A stretch of DNA of 64,000 nt from Streptomyces sp. NRRL B-1347 (GTDB lineage Bacteria; Actinomycetota; Actinomycetes; Streptomycetales; Streptomycetaceae): positions 62,001 to 126,000 of the forward strand of contig NZ_JOJM01000014.1 in assembly GCF_000720325.1 (NCBI RefSeq), written 5' to 3'. The position numbers and the translations under genes were made by a program. Below, piece by piece: positions 1-9,950 of the stretch (the first letter of the stretch is position 1; the number at the start of each line of letters is the position of its first letter). The notes beneath the pieces are model-generated. The model did not search any database. It was not told the origin of the DNA and saw only the letters and a program-made list of their open reading frames with translations.

Positions 1-168
1 AGAGGGGTCCTGTGCGACTGTCGAGTACAGCTAGCCATTGTGCCACACCCCGGCGCGGGTGCTCTCAGCCGACCGTGCCCCCCCCCATCGGCCCGGGAGC
101 GTGCCCGCACCGGCTCGGGAGGGGGTCCCCCGCTCGACCACAGTGCCCCCGCCCGCACACGAGGGACA

Positions 169-197
169 CCCCAGGGGGCAGCACCACCACCCTGGGG
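169..197 (-). terminator. Possible terminator after the SprT-like gene
   Basis: An 8-bp perfect inverted repeat (CCCCAGGG at 169-176, CCCTGGGG at 190-197, 13-nt loop) lies 26 bp beyond the stop of the leftward gene at 223. It has no T-run, which is usual for streptomycete terminators. The rest of 1-222 shows no gene I can support. Confidence 0.4.
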
Positions 198-222
198 AAA
201 GGGACCGCCCCCTGCGCGGGGG

Positions 223-819
223 TCACCCCGCGCCCACGCCCACCACTTCCGGGATGCGGAAGGGCTTGCCGCAGCCGCCGCACATGATGGGGGCCTGGGC
301 GAGCACCGACGGGACGACGCGGACGTTGCGCCCGCAGTCGCAGACGGCCTTCACGCGGACGCCGCCTCCCGAGGAGCCGTGCCGGGCGGCCGGGCCGCGG
401 AAGGTGCGTGAGGTGTCCGCCGCGGTCGCGACCGTGTGCGCCTTGAGGGCGCGCTGGAGCCGGTCCATCGTCGGGCGGTAGCGCTTCTTGGCCTCGGGGT
501 TGAGCGTGACCAGGGAGAAGCCGCTGCTCGGATGCGGCTCCTCGGGATGGTCGAGGCCCAGCTCCTCGGCGATCGCGAGGAATCTGCGGTTGTGGTAGCG
601 GCCCGCGCGTGAAGTGTCGCGCACACCGCGGGCTGCGGCGATGCCGTGGACTGCTTCATGCAGCAGTCGCTCGAAGGAGAGCTCGGCGCCACAGGCGGAC
701 GACGACTCTCCGATCAGGGATTCGGGCGCGGCTAGGTCCGGCAGCTCAGGGTGGTGCCGCTGAATATCGGCCCACGCCTGTGCCAGCTCTGCGGCGAGAA
801 CAGGTGGTGTCGTGCTCAC
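223..819 (-). CDS. SprT-like zinc metalloprotease-type protein
   Basis: This encodes a 198-residue protein of the SprT-like/actinobacterial putative metallopeptidase type. An HExxH motif (HEAVH, about residues 54-58) is followed by a conserved block around RYHNRRF. The C-terminus carries a zinc-ribbon-like set of cysteines (CDC, then CGGC). Function is inferred only: SprT-family proteins are zinc proteases or DNA-protein-crosslink-associated enzymes, and no substrate is evident. I chose the GTG at 819 because the upstream in-frame codons (to 870) look non-coding and the protein then begins VSTTPPV; the ribosome-binding site is weak, so the start is uncertain. Its neighbours give no operon context: proS lies 281 bp upstream in the same direction, with a hairpin between. 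Confidence 0.7.
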   Translation of the reverse strand: MSTTPPVLAAELAQAWADIQRHHPELPDLAAPESLIGESSSACGAELSFERLLHEAVHGIAAARGVRDTSRAGRYHNRRFLAIAEELGLDHPEEPHPSSGFSLVTLNPEAKKRYRPTMDRLQRALKAHTVATAADTSRTFRGPAARHGSSGGGVRVKAVCDCGRNVRVVPSVLAQAPIMCGGCGKPFRIPEVVGVGAG

Positions 820-982
820 GTCGTGACAACGAGCCGAGGTGCCTCCGGGTTCCATTCCGGGGCATCTCAAATATTTTGCACTTACCCGTCAGTTGCCGTT
901 GATGCGTCCGGACGAGGGCGGGTGCGCTGATCTGCGGAGAAGCCTCGCAGCTCGCATCAAGCCGGTACGTAGCGGCGCGTAC

Positions 983-1017
983 GCCCCGGCGCTCGGGTCA
1001 ACTCCGCACGCCGGGGC
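983..1017 (-). terminator. Likely proS terminator
   Basis: A 9-bp perfect inverted repeat (GCCCCGGCG at 983-991, CGCCGGGGC at 1009-1017, 17-nt loop) lies about 80 bp beyond the proS stop. The gap 820-1099 contains nothing else I can name apart from an AT-rich spot at 868-876 that could be part of a promoter for the SprT-like gene. Confidence 0.45.
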
Positions 1018-1099
1018 TCCTGTTGCGCAGGGCGCAAAGCGTCGCCCAGGGGAAGCCGTCGAGGGCCTGCGGAAGGCAGCCCGACCGGAACCCCAAGTC

Positions 1100-2515
1100 T
1101 CAATAAGCGCGCGCCACGAGGGCGACGTTACCGGGTGTCTCATCGGCGTCCGGCACCGACCCGTCCTCCGCGACCAGACACCGTACGGTCACGCCGTGCT
1201 CGGCGAGCCGGGCCTCGCCGTCGGGGCCGAGCGCGGCCCACGGCAGGCGCGCCCAACCGCCCGCGGAGGCCGCCTCCACGGCCTCGTCCACGCCGGTGAC
1301 ATCACTGGTACGGGACTCGCGGCGCTCCCGGGCCCGGGTCAGGAGCAACTCCTGGTCCTCCTCCAGGACGTCGGGCAGCAGCGCGGCGAGGGCGTCGAGG
1401 GCCACGGGCTGCTTGCCGCCCGCGATGCGGCGCACCAGCATCGCGGTGCCGGCCGCCACGTCGCGCGGGCCGATCTCCACGCGCACCGGCACGCCCTTGA
1501 GCTCCCAGTCGACCGCGCGCCGCCCGAAGGGCGTGTCCGTACGGTCGTCCACCTGGACGCGCACGCCCGCCGCCGTCAGCCGCTCGCCGACCTCGCGGAC
1601 CTTGGCGAGGACGGCCTCGTCGTCCTTCACGGCGAGCACGACGGCCTGCACGGGCGCGAGGCGCGGCGGCACGCACAGGCCGTCGTCGTCGCCGTGCATC
1701 ATCACCAGGGCGCCGACCAGACGCGTCGTGGAGCCCCAGGAGGTCTGCCAGACCAGTTCCTGCGTGCCGTCCTTGGAGAGGTACTGGGTGTGGAAGGCGC
1801 GCGCGAAGTTCTGGCCGAGTTCGTGGCTGGTGCCGAGCTGGAGGGCCTTGCCGTCGCCCATCATCCCTTCCAGCGTGAGGGTGTTGACGGCCCCCGCGAA
1901 GCGCTCCTTGGCGGTCTTGCGGCCGAGCACGAAGTCCATCGCGAGGAAGTCCCGCATGAAGGCACCGTAGACGTCCCGGTGGATGCGGGCGGCGAAGTCC
2001 CGCGCGTCCTCGTACGTCGCGTGGGCGGTGTGCCCCTCCTGCCACAAGAACTCCGAGGTGCGCAGGAAAAGCCGGGGGCGCAGCTCCCAGCGGACCACGT
2101 TGGCCCACTGGTTGATCAGCAGGGGCAGGTCGCGGTAGCTCTGCACCCACTTGGAGAAGTACTCGTTGACGATGGTCTCCGAAGTGGGCCGGACCACGAC
2201 CGGCTCCTCCAGCTCCTTGCCGCCGCCGTGCGTGACGACGGCGAGCTCCGGCGCGAAGCCCTCGACGTGCTCCGCCTCCCGCGTCAGGTACGACTGCGGG
2301 ATGAACAGCGGGAAGTACGCGTTCTGCGCGCCGGTGCGCTTGATGCGCGCGTCCATGTCCTGCTGCATCCGCTCCCACAGGCCGTAGCCGTACGGACGGA
2401 TGACCATGGTGCCGCGCACCGGGCCGTTGTCGGCGAGTTCGGCCTTGCTGATCAGGTCCTGGTACCAGCGGGGGAAGTCGTCAGCACGGGGCGTGAGTAC
2501 GGGTGCCTTTGCCAT
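1100..2515 (-). CDS. proS: Prolyl-tRNA synthetase, archaeal/eukaryal type
   Basis: This 471-residue class II synthetase charges tRNA-Pro in the cytoplasm. Visible motifs are RPTSETI (109-115), motif 2 around NVVRWELR (139-146), the archaeal/eukaryal signature EFLWQEGHTAH (155-165) and motif 3 around GSTTRLVGAL (261-270). The anticodon-binding domain follows (about 285-390), then the C-terminal domain typical of the shorter ProRS class. It lacks the editing insertion of the bacterial-type enzyme, which is about 565 residues. The ATG at 2515 starts MAKAPVL, and the preceding in-frame stretch is not protein-like. Known biology: many streptomycetes have a bacterial-type ProRS elsewhere, so this copy may be an extra enzyme. 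Whether it is the only copy cannot be judged here. It diverges from the methyltransferase at 2730. Confidence 0.9.
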   Translation of the reverse strand: MAKAPVLTPRADDFPRWYQDLISKAELADNGPVRGTMVIRPYGYGLWERMQQDMDARIKRTGAQNAYFPLFIPQSYLTREAEHVEGFAPELAVVTHGGGKELEEPVVVRPTSETIVNEYFSKWVQSYRDLPLLINQWANVVRWELRPRLFLRTSEFLWQEGHTAHATYEDARDFAARIHRDVYGAFMRDFLAMDFVLGRKTAKERFAGAVNTLTLEGMMGDGKALQLGTSHELGQNFARAFHTQYLSKDGTQELVWQTSWGSTTRLVGALVMMHGDDDGLCVPPRLAPVQAVVLAVKDDEAVLAKVREVGERLTAAGVRVQVDDRTDTPFGRRAVDWELKGVPVRVEIGPRDVAAGTAMLVRRIAGGKQPVALDALAALLPDVLEEDQELLLTRARERRESRTSDVTGVDEAVEAASAGGWARLPWAALGPDGEARLAEHGVTVRCLVAEDGSVPDADETPGNVALVARAY

Positions 2516-2729
2516 GGCGCGCATGGTACGTCCGAGCCGTCTGAAGGGTCCGGAAATATCGCTCCGCCGGGGCGCACGACGGGGGCACGCAAGCATTGCC
2601 TGACAACCCCTGGACGCCACGACGGAAGCGGAGTTCCCTGGCATACGGGGGAGAGCGAACGCACGTCATGGGGGCGGACGCATCGTAAGGAATCAGCTGG
2701 ACAACTCTCGGCGGATTGGGGCGCTTTCG

Positions 2730-3581
2730 ATGACACCTACGCTCGTGCACCCTCACCTCCCGCGCGCGGGTGCACCCCCACGTGTGGACCGGTGCGCACG
2801 CGCGCGTGACTGGGCGGAGATCCAGGAGAGGATGCTGGTCCCCCTGGTGGACGCGGTGTACCGGCGGCTCGAAGTGGGCACCGGCACCCGCCTGCTCGAC
2901 CTGGGCTGCGGTTCCGGGCTCGCGCTGCTGATGGCCGCATCGCGCGGCGCGGCGGTGACCGGCGTCGAGCCGGCGGCGCCCGAACGGCTCGCGCTGGCCC
3001 GCGAACGGCTCACGCCCGACGGCCGCTTCACCGCGCACGCCGGCACACGGCTCCTGGAGGGCTCCCCCGAAGCCGCCGCGCCGGACGCGCCCGCGTACAC
3101 CCTGGTGACCGCGTTCCAGCCGATCGGGGGCACGGCGGGCGACGCCGAAGGGCTTTCGGCCCTGCTCGACGTCGCGGCGCCGCTCGCCGAGCGCGGCGCG
3201 CCGGTGGTCCTGGTGGGCTGGGGCCCGCCGGAGCGCTGCGCGACCTCGTCGGTGCTCCGGGTGGCGACGAAGCTCGCCGACCCGCTGCGCGGCTCCGGCG
3301 GCTGGCGCCCGGCCTGCCGGGACGACCTGGAGGACGTCGCGCAGCGCGCGGGGCTCAGGCCCGACGGCTCGGGCCGCGTGGCCTGCCCCTTCGGCTACGC
3401 GGACACGGACAGCGCCGTCCGCGGGCTCCTGTCCACGGGCCTGTTCGACGCGGCGGTCGGCGAGACGGACCAGGCACAGGTCGACAAGGAGCTGACCGAG
3501 GCCCTGCATCCGCACCAGCGCCGCGACGGCACGATATGGATGCCGAACGTGTTCCGCTACCTCATCGCCCGAACGCCCTAA
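2730..3581 (+). CDS. Class I SAM-dependent methyltransferase
   Basis: This 283-residue protein has the Rossmann motif I LLDLGCGSG (residues 55-63) and an acidic motif II region around VTGVEP, marking a class I S-adenosylmethionine methyltransferase. The C-terminal third carries no recognisable substrate domain, so the substrate is unknown. It is divergent from proS (214-bp spacer) and convergent with ftsH, with 77 bp between stops. Nothing in the context fixes the role. Confidence 0.8.
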   Translation: MTPTLVHPHLPRAGAPPRVDRCARARDWAEIQERMLVPLVDAVYRRLEVGTGTRLLDLGCGSGLALLMAASRGAAVTGVEPAAPERLALARERLTPDGRFTAHAGTRLLEGSPEAAAPDAPAYTLVTAFQPIGGTAGDAEGLSALLDVAAPLAERGAPVVLVGWGPPERCATSSVLRVATKLADPLRGSGGWRPACRDDLEDVAQRAGLRPDGSGRVACPFGYADTDSAVRGLLSTGLFDAAVGETDQAQVDKELTEALHPHQRRDGTIWMPNVFRYLIARTP

Positions 3582-3658
3582 CGGCCCTCCCCGTAGACCA
3601 CGACTGCCGCTACCGCCCTCTTCGTAGTACTCGTACGCCGATGACCGCCCCCGTGGCC

Positions 3659-5590
3659 TCAGCCGTCCTTCGTGAGCCGGGTGATCCCGGCCACCCGGTA
3701 GGCGTCCGCCTCCTCCAGGGTCTCGTTCTCCAGCAGGGCGGCGGCCAGATCGTCCAACTGGCCACGGTGGTCACGTAGTTGACGACAGGCACTCTCGTAG
3801 CACTCGTCCACGATGCGGCGCATCTCGCCGTCGATGGTGTCGAGGGTCTCCGGGGCGGCCGCGAGGCCGTACGCCTGCTGCGCGTCGTTCGGGAGGGCCG
3901 ACAGACGGCCGACGCGCTCGCTCATGCCCCAGCGGGCGACCATCCCGCGCGCGATGTTGGTGACCTGCTCCAGGTCGCTCTCGGCGCCCGTGGTGATGAC
4001 CCCGTAGACGACGTGTTCGGCCGCCATGCCGCCGAGCGCGCCGATGATGCGGCCGCGCAGGTACTCCTCCGTGTACGCGTACTTGTCGGAGTCCGGAGTG
4101 GAGAGCGTGACGCCGAGGGCGCGGCCGCGCGGCACGATGGTGATCTTGCGGACGGGGTCGGCGCCCGGCTGGAGCATGCCGAGGAGGGCGTGGCCGCTCT
4201 CGTGGTACGCCGTGCGGCGCCGCTCCTCGTCCGGCATGACCAGCGGCCGCTCGGCACCCAGCTGGACCTTCTCCAGGGCCTCGGAGAGGTCGGCCTGGGT
4301 GACGGCGGACTGCTTGCGCTTCACCGCGAGGAGGGCCGCCTCGTTGGCGAGGTTCGCCAGGTCCGCGCCGGTCATCCCCGGCGTAGTGCGCGCCACCTGG
4401 GCCAGGTCGACGTCGGCCGCCATCGGGATCGCCCGCGTATGGATCTTGAGGATGGCCTCGCGGCCGCCCCGGTCGGGCGGCGAGACGTTCACGATCCGGT
4501 CGAAGCGGCCGGGACGGGTCAGGGCCGGGTCGAGGATGTCGGCGCGGTTCGTGGCCGCGATGACGATGACGCCCTCCGAGCCGGAGAAGCCGTCCATCTC
4601 GGTGAGGATCTGGTTGAGCGTCTGCTCGCGCTCGTCGTGACCGCCCATGCCGCTGCCGCCGCCGCGCGCCCGGCCGATGGTGTCGATCTCGTCGATGAAG
4701 ATGATCGCGGGCGCGACCTTGCGGGCCTCCGCGAACAGCTCCCGTACGCGCGAGGCGCCGACGCCCACGATCATCTCGATGAACTCGGAGGCCGACGCCG
4801 AGAAGAACGGCACCCCCGCCTCGCCCGCGACCGCCCGCGCGAGCAGCGTCTTGCCCGTGCCAGGCGGCCCGGCGAGCAGCACGCCGCCGGGCATCCGGGC
4901 GCCCATCTTCCGGTACTCCTCGGGGTTGCGCAGGAAGTCGACGACGTCGTTCAGCTCGCCCTCGACCTCGTCGATGCCCGCGACGTCCTCGAACGTGGTC
5001 CGCTTCTTGCCCGGCTCCAGCTCCACCGGCTTCGGCGGCTGCTTGCGCCCGAGCATCCCGCCCGCACCGCCCATGCCGGACGCCATCCGCCGCGCGATGA
5101 AGATCCACAGCACCACCAGGAGCAGCATCGGCGCCAGCGAGATCAGCAGGTTGGACAGGAAGCTGCGCTCCTGCACCACCGGCTCGGCCGTGACCGTGAC
5201 CTTGTTCTTGGTCAGGTCCTGCCACAGCTTGTCGTCCGCGAACGCGGGCCGCTGGGTCTTGAACTTCGTGTAGTTCCCGTCGCCGTCCGGGTCCTTCTGC
5301 TCCTTCTTCAGCTGCCCCTGGATCGCGTCGCCCTTGGAGTAGATCTTCGACACGTTGCCGTCGTCGACCTGCTTGCTGAATTCGGTGTACGAGATGGTCG
5401 GCTCGTCGCCCTCGTTGAAGAAGGACAGGACGATGTTGGCGATCAGGTACACGATCAGGGCGGTGAGGATGAGCCCCATCCAGCCACCGGGCATCTTCCG
5501 CTTCGGCGGCGGCCCCGGCTCGGGCTCGGGCGCGCCTTCGGAGCGCCACGGCTGATCGGGCTTGTCGCGCGGCGGCACGGGGTTGCTCAT
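3659..5590 (-). CDS. ftsH: ATP-dependent zinc metalloprotease FtsH
   Basis: This is a 643-residue membrane-anchored AAA+ protease that degrades misfolded or regulatory membrane and cytosolic proteins. Order: basic proline-rich N-terminus, membrane segment about 37-57, extracytoplasmic domain, second membrane segment about 147-166, Walker A GPPGTGKT (241-248), Walker B IIFIDEID (296-303), the second region of homology around TRPGRFDR, and the zinc site HESGH (463-467) with a later third ligand near TTGAESD. All catalytic residues are present. Serine replaces the more usual alanine in HEAGH. Streptomycetes usually have a second FtsH elsewhere; this is the copy beside ffh. No clear Shine-Dalgarno precedes the ATG. 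It reads in the same direction as ffh but is separated by a strong hairpin, so it is probably an independent unit. Confidence 0.95.
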   Translation of the reverse strand: MSNPVPPRDKPDQPWRSEGAPEPEPGPPPKRKMPGGWMGLILTALIVYLIANIVLSFFNEGDEPTISYTEFSKQVDDGNVSKIYSKGDAIQGQLKKEQKDPDGDGNYTKFKTQRPAFADDKLWQDLTKNKVTVTAEPVVQERSFLSNLLISLAPMLLLVVLWIFIARRMASGMGGAGGMLGRKQPPKPVELEPGKKRTTFEDVAGIDEVEGELNDVVDFLRNPEEYRKMGARMPGGVLLAGPPGTGKTLLARAVAGEAGVPFFSASASEFIEMIVGVGASRVRELFAEARKVAPAIIFIDEIDTIGRARGGGSGMGGHDEREQTLNQILTEMDGFSGSEGVIVIAATNRADILDPALTRPGRFDRIVNVSPPDRGGREAILKIHTRAIPMAADVDLAQVARTTPGMTGADLANLANEAALLAVKRKQSAVTQADLSEALEKVQLGAERPLVMPDEERRRTAYHESGHALLGMLQPGADPVRKITIVPRGRALGVTLSTPDSDKYAYTEEYLRGRIIGALGGMAAEHVVYGVITTGAESDLEQVTNIARGMVARWGMSERVGRLSALPNDAQQAYGLAAAPETLDTIDGEMRRIVDECYESACRQLRDHRGQLDDLAAALLENETLEEADAYRVAGITRLTKDG

Positions 5591-5666
5591 ATCCGGACGT
5601 TACGTCACAAAAACCTGTGCGGCACTCGCGCGATCACCCGTGAATCCCCCGCCGAACACGCCGGAA

Positions 5667-5706
5667 CGCACCTGAGCACACCTGAACGCGCCTGAACGCG
5701 CCTGGG
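5667..5706. repeat. Four 10-bp tandem repeats
   Basis: Four degenerate copies of a 10-bp unit (consensus CGCGCCTGAA) run from 5667 to 5706 between ftsH and ffh. They abut the ffh terminator. No function is evident. Confidence 0.6.
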
Positions 5707-5734
5707 GCGCCCCTCCCTACGGAGGAGCGCCCCA
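5703..5734 (-). terminator. ffh terminator
   Basis: A 14-bp stem with one mismatch (5703-5716 pairs with 5721-5734) closes on a CTAC loop, 25 bp beyond the ffh stop. It should end the ffh transcript before ftsH. Confidence 0.8.
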
Positions 5735-5758
5735 GCGCACGTACACAAAGAGTCAGGC

Positions 5759-7318
5759 TCAGCCCATGAACTTCTTGAACTCGTCCGGCAGCTCGAAGTC
5801 CTTGCCGCCCTGCCCGGCCGGCAGACCGAACGCACCGCCCGCGGCGGCGTCCTCGGCCGCGGCGCGCCGCGCGGCGGCCTCGTCCTCCTGCTGCTTGCGC
5901 TTCATCGGGTTGCCCGAGCGCTGCTTGCCCTTGGCCTGCTTCTGCTTCTTCTTCTGCCGACCGGGGCCGCCGCCCATGCCCGGCATCCCGGGCATCCCCG
6001 GCATGCCGCCGCCCTGAGCCATGCGGGACATCATCTTGCGGGCCTCGAAGAACCGCTCGACCAGGTTCTTCACGGCGCTGACCTCGACGCCGGAGCCCTT
6101 GGCGATGCGGGCGCGACGCGAGCCGTTGATGACCGTCGGGTCCTGGCGCTCGCCCGGCGTCATCGACTTGATGATCGCGGCCGTGCGGTCGACGTCCCGC
6201 TCGTCCAGGTTGTTGATCTGGTCCTTGATCTGCCCCATGCCGGGCAGCATGCCGAGCAGCTTGCTGATGCTGCCCATCTTCCTGACCTGCTCCATCTGCG
6301 CCAGGAAGTCGTCGAGCGTGAAGTCCTGGCCCTTCTTGGAGGCCAGCTTGGAGGCCATCTTCTCGGCCTCTTGCTGCGAGAAGGTCTGCTCGGCCTTCTC
6401 GATCAGCGTGAGCATGTCGCCCATGCCGAGGATGCGGGACGCCATCCGGTCCGGGTGGAACGCGTCGAAGTCGTCCAGCTTCTCGCCGTTCGACGCGAAC
6501 ATGATCTGACGGCCGGTGACGTGCGCGATCGACAGGGCCGCACCACCGCGGGCGTCGCCGTCGAGCTTGGAGAGCACCACGCCGTCGAAGCCGACGCCGT
6601 CGCGGAAGGCCTCGGCCGTGTTGACCGCGTCCTGACCGATCATGGCGTCGACGACGAACAGGACCTCGTCCGGGCTGACCGCGTCGCGGATGTCCGCGGC
6701 CTGCTGCATCAGCTCCTGGTCGATGCCGAGGCGGCCGGCGGTGTCGACGATGACGACGTCGTGCACCTTGGTCTTCGCGTACTCGATGGAGTCCTTGGCG
6801 ACCTGCACCGGGTCGCCCACGCCGTTGCCCGGCTGCGGGGCGTAGACGCCGACGCCTGCGCGCTCGGCGACGACGCTCAGCTGGTTCACGGCGTTCGGGC
6901 GCTGGAGGTCACAGGCCACGAGCAGCGGCGAGTGGCCCTGCGACTTCAGCCAGTGGCCGAGCTTTCCGGCGAGCGTGGTCTTACCGGCACCCTGGAGACC
7001 GGCGAGCATGATGACCGTCGGCGGCTGCTTGGCGAAGCGCAGGCGGCGGGTCTCGCCGCCGAGGATCGCGACCAGTTCCTCGTTGACGATCTTGATGACC
7101 TGCTGGGCGGGATTCAGGGCCTGGGAGACCTCGACCCCGACCGCGCGCTCCTTCACCTGCTTGATGAAGGCGCGGACGACGGGCAGCGCCACGTCGGCTT
7201 CCAGCAGGGCGATACGGATCTCGCGCGCCGTGGCGTCGATGTCCGCCTCGCTCAGACGTCCTTTGCTCCGGAGAGACTTGAAGGTCGCTGAAAGGCGATC
7301 GGAGAGAGTATCGAACAC
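5759..7318 (-). CDS. ffh: Signal recognition particle protein Ffh (SRP54)
   Basis: This 519-residue GTPase binds the 4.5S RNA and signal sequences and delivers ribosomes to the receptor FtsY, which is also in this window (15152-16381). It has an N domain (1-90), a G domain with P-loop GLQGAGKT (107-114), DTAGRLG and a TKLDG-type motif (SKLDGDARGG), and a methionine-rich M domain. A G/M/P-rich segment (GMPGMPGMPGM) and a lysine-rich tail follow. The GTG at 7318 gives VFDTLSDRL, the normal Ffh start; upstream in-frame codons to 7360 are not conserved-looking. It follows glnD by 131 bp in the same direction. Confidence 0.96.
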   Translation of the reverse strand: MFDTLSDRLSATFKSLRSKGRLSEADIDATAREIRIALLEADVALPVVRAFIKQVKERAVGVEVSQALNPAQQVIKIVNEELVAILGGETRRLRFAKQPPTVIMLAGLQGAGKTTLAGKLGHWLKSQGHSPLLVACDLQRPNAVNQLSVVAERAGVGVYAPQPGNGVGDPVQVAKDSIEYAKTKVHDVVIVDTAGRLGIDQELMQQAADIRDAVSPDEVLFVVDAMIGQDAVNTAEAFRDGVGFDGVVLSKLDGDARGGAALSIAHVTGRQIMFASNGEKLDDFDAFHPDRMASRILGMGDMLTLIEKAEQTFSQQEAEKMASKLASKKGQDFTLDDFLAQMEQVRKMGSISKLLGMLPGMGQIKDQINNLDERDVDRTAAIIKSMTPGERQDPTVINGSRRARIAKGSGVEVSAVKNLVERFFEARKMMSRMAQGGGMPGMPGMPGMGGGPGRQKKKQKQAKGKQRSGNPMKRKQQEDEAAARRAAAEDAAAGGAFGLPAGQGGKDFELPDEFKKFMG

Positions 7319-7449
7319 GGCGGAGTCGGTCCTCAGGGTCGGCGATGGTAAGCGTTGCACCCCAGGGTATCTGGCCCGGCAAGCCGAGTGTCCCTGCCTG
7401 CCGTCAGCCGACGGCGCGGAGCCGGTTCCGGGGCGGCGTACGGACCGCG

Positions 7450-9900
7450 TCAGCCCCGCAGCGCCCCCTCGACACCGCGTGCCACCTCGGCCGCCCGCTC
7501 CCCCGCCAGCGGCCCGCCGTCGGCCCCGGTGACGTAGAACGCGTCCACGGCGTTCGCCCCCAGGGTCGACACGTGTGCGCTGCGCACCCGCACCCCGGCC
7601 GCCTCCAGGGCGAGGCCGATCCGGTGCAGCAGGCCGGGGGCGTCCTGGGCCCTGACCTCGATGACCGTGGCACGCCGTGAGCCCGCCGACGCGACGGTGA
7701 CGCGCGGCGGCGGGGCGAGCACCCCGCGCCGCCTGGGGTAGGCCGCGTCCCGTTCCGCGAGGCGCGCCGCGATGTCCAGGGAGCCGTCGAGGGCCCGTAC
7801 GAGGTCGGAGCGGAGCCGGGCGGCCTGCGGCAGCGAGCCGTACTCGGCGGCCACCCGCCAGTCGAGCAGCAGCACCGAACCTCCGACCTCCGACGGCAGT
7901 TCGAGGACGCGCAGCTCGGCCGTGCGGACGGTCAGGCGGTGGGTGGCGAGCACCCCGGCGGCGGCCGCGAGGATCCCCGGCCGCTCCGGCACGGCGATGA
8001 GCAGCTCGACACCGAGGCCTTCGGCGGGCTCGTCGGGGACCGGCTCCGTCCGGGTGCGCAGCGACAGGACGGGCCCGCCGGTGCGGAACGCCTCCAGGGC
8101 GAGCCGCTCCTGCTCGGCGGAGGCGGGCGGCTCCGGGTGCTCGACCGGCTCGTTCCCCGCGAGGACCGCGCCGACGCGGCGGACCAGGTCCGTGACGAGG
8201 GAGTCGCGCCAGGCGGACCAGGCGGCGGGCCCGGTGGCCAGGGCGTCGGCCTCGGTGAGCGCGTGCAGCAGCTCCAGGGTGCCCTGGCTCCCGACGGCCT
8301 CGGCCACGGTCTTCACGGTGGCGGGGTCGTCGAGGTCGCGCCGGGTCGCGGTCTCGACGAGGAGCAGGTGGTGGCGTACGAGGCAGGCGAGCACGGCGGC
8401 GTCTGTGCCGTCGAAGCCGACCCGGGTCGCCACGTCACGGGCGATGATCTCCCCGGCGACGGAGTGGTCGCCGGGCCAGCCCTTGCCGATGTCGTGCAGG
8501 AGCCCGGCCATGAGGAGCAGGTCGGGCCGCTCGACGCGGCGGGTGAGGGCGGCGGCCCGCACGGCCGTCTCGACGAGGTGGCGGTCCACGGTCCAGGTGT
8601 GCACGGCGTTGCGCTGCGGCCTGCACCGCACCCGCTCCCAGTCGGGCAGGAGCCGGGTGATCAGGCCTTCCGCCTCCAGGGCCTCCCACACTTGAACGGT
8701 GGGCCGGCCTGCGCCGAGCAGGGTGACGAGCTGTTCGCGGGCCTCCGCGGGCCAGGGCGTCGGCAGCGGTTTGGCCGTGGCGGCCAGGTGGCGCACGGCG
8801 TGCAGGGACAGCGGCAGGCCCGCCTGGGCGGCGGCCGCGGCGGCGCGCAGCGGCAGGACGGGGTCCCGCTCGGGGCGCGCGGCCCGGGCGAGGACGACCT
8901 CGCCGTCCTGCTCCACCACGCCTTCGGCGAGCGGCGAGCGCTCGGCGGCGGTGGTCCTGGCGCCGCCGAGGAGGCCGCGAAGGCGTGGCCTGCCGCTGCG
9001 GGCCCGCAGGACGCGGGAGACCTCGCGCCAGGTGACGTCACCGGCGTAGGCGACGGTGCGGGCGGCCTCGTAGACCTGCCGGAGCAGCGTGTCGGCGTCC
9101 AGGAGGCCCAGTTCGGCGGCGACCTGGTCCTGTTCCTGGAGGGCGAGCCGGTCGGTGGCGCGGCCGGTGGTCAGGTGCAGTGCGTCGCGTACGTCGAGCA
9201 GGGCGCGGCGCGCCTCGGCGAGGCCTTCGCGGGGCGCGTCGGCGAGCCAGGACGCGGCGACGGCGCGCAGGGCGGTGGCGTCCCTGAGGCCGCCGCGGGC
9301 CTCTTTCAGGTCGGGTTCGAGGAGGTGGCTCAACTCACCCTGCCGTTCGGCCCGTTCGGCGCACAGCTCGCGCAGCTCGGGGAGTCGTTTGGGCGCCTGG
9401 TTGCGCCAGTCGGCGAGGACGGTGGCGCGCAGGGCGGTGGTGAGGCCGAGGTCGCCCGTGACGTGCCGGGCGTCGAGGAGGCCGAGCTGGACCTTGAGGT
9501 CGTCGGCGGCCGTCCTGCGGGCCTCGGCGGGGGTGCGTACGGAGTGGTCGAGGGAGAGGCCGAGGTCCCACACCGGGTACCAGATGCGGTCGGCGAGGGC
9601 CGCGAGGGCGCCGGGTTCCGCGCTGCCGTCGTGCAGGAGCAGCAGGTCGAGGTCGCTGCGCGGGGACAGTTCGCCGCGGCCGTAGCCGCCGACGGCGACG
9701 AGGGCGGCTCCGCGCGGCGCCCCGAGGTCGGCGGCGCCCGCGGCGAACAGGCCGCCCAGCCAGCCGTCGGTGAGCTCGGCGAGGGCGGAACGGCGCGGCG
9801 GCCCGGACCGCGCCTCCTGGTGCAGGAGGCGCAGCCGGGCCGCCGCGTAGCCGCTGGGTCCGGAGTCTTCGGCTTCGGTTCGTACGTCCACACTCGTCAC
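7450..9900 (-). CDS. glnD: PII nucleotidylyltransferase / PII-removing enzyme GlnD
   Basis: This 816-residue bifunctional enzyme modifies the PII protein according to nitrogen status. In streptomycetes the known activity is adenylylation of GlnK. It has an N-terminal nucleotidyltransferase motif GGYGRGELSPRSDLD, an HD hydrolase motif LLHDIGKG in the middle, and two C-terminal ACT domains that sense glutamine (the first around VELLIAVPERPG, the second around VIEVRAQDAPGLL). The GTG at 9900 is preferred to the ATG at 9921 because AGGAG sits about 8 nt upstream. It is the last gene of amtB-glnK-glnD, the standard actinobacterial nitrogen operon, separated from glnK by a small hairpin. Confidence 0.95.
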   Translation of the reverse strand: MTSVDVRTEAEDSGPSGYAAARLRLLHQEARSGPPRRSALAELTDGWLGGLFAAGAADLGAPRGAALVAVGGYGRGELSPRSDLDLLLLHDGSAEPGALAALADRIWYPVWDLGLSLDHSVRTPAEARRTAADDLKVQLGLLDARHVTGDLGLTTALRATVLADWRNQAPKRLPELRELCAERAERQGELSHLLEPDLKEARGGLRDATALRAVAASWLADAPREGLAEARRALLDVRDALHLTTGRATDRLALQEQDQVAAELGLLDADTLLRQVYEAARTVAYAGDVTWREVSRVLRARSGRPRLRGLLGGARTTAAERSPLAEGVVEQDGEVVLARAARPERDPVLPLRAAAAAAQAGLPLSLHAVRHLAATAKPLPTPWPAEAREQLVTLLGAGRPTVQVWEALEAEGLITRLLPDWERVRCRPQRNAVHTWTVDRHLVETAVRAAALTRRVERPDLLLMAGLLHDIGKGWPGDHSVAGEIIARDVATRVGFDGTDAAVLACLVRHHLLLVETATRRDLDDPATVKTVAEAVGSQGTLELLHALTEADALATGPAAWSAWRDSLVTDLVRRVGAVLAGNEPVEHPEPPASAEQERLALEAFRTGGPVLSLRTRTEPVPDEPAEGLGVELLIAVPERPGILAAAAGVLATHRLTVRTAELRVLELPSEVGGSVLLLDWRVAAEYGSLPQAARLRSDLVRALDGSLDIAARLAERDAAYPRRRGVLAPPPRVTVASAGSRRATVIEVRAQDAPGLLHRIGLALEAAGVRVRSAHVSTLGANAVDAFYVTGADGGPLAGERAAEVARGVEGALRG

Positions 9901-9950
9901 CCGGCGGCTCCTGTTCTCCACGGTCTCCAGGGCGGTTACGGCACGTCGTG

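Noticed and set aside
1..222. Possible gene or tRNA at the left edge
   Set aside because: No cloverleaf folds and no frame has coding bias; only a hairpin is supported.
839..2809. Long rightward open frame across proS
   Set aside because: It is the antisense of proS; the product is Arg/Gly/His rich with no domain, and the opposite strand encodes a complete synthetase.
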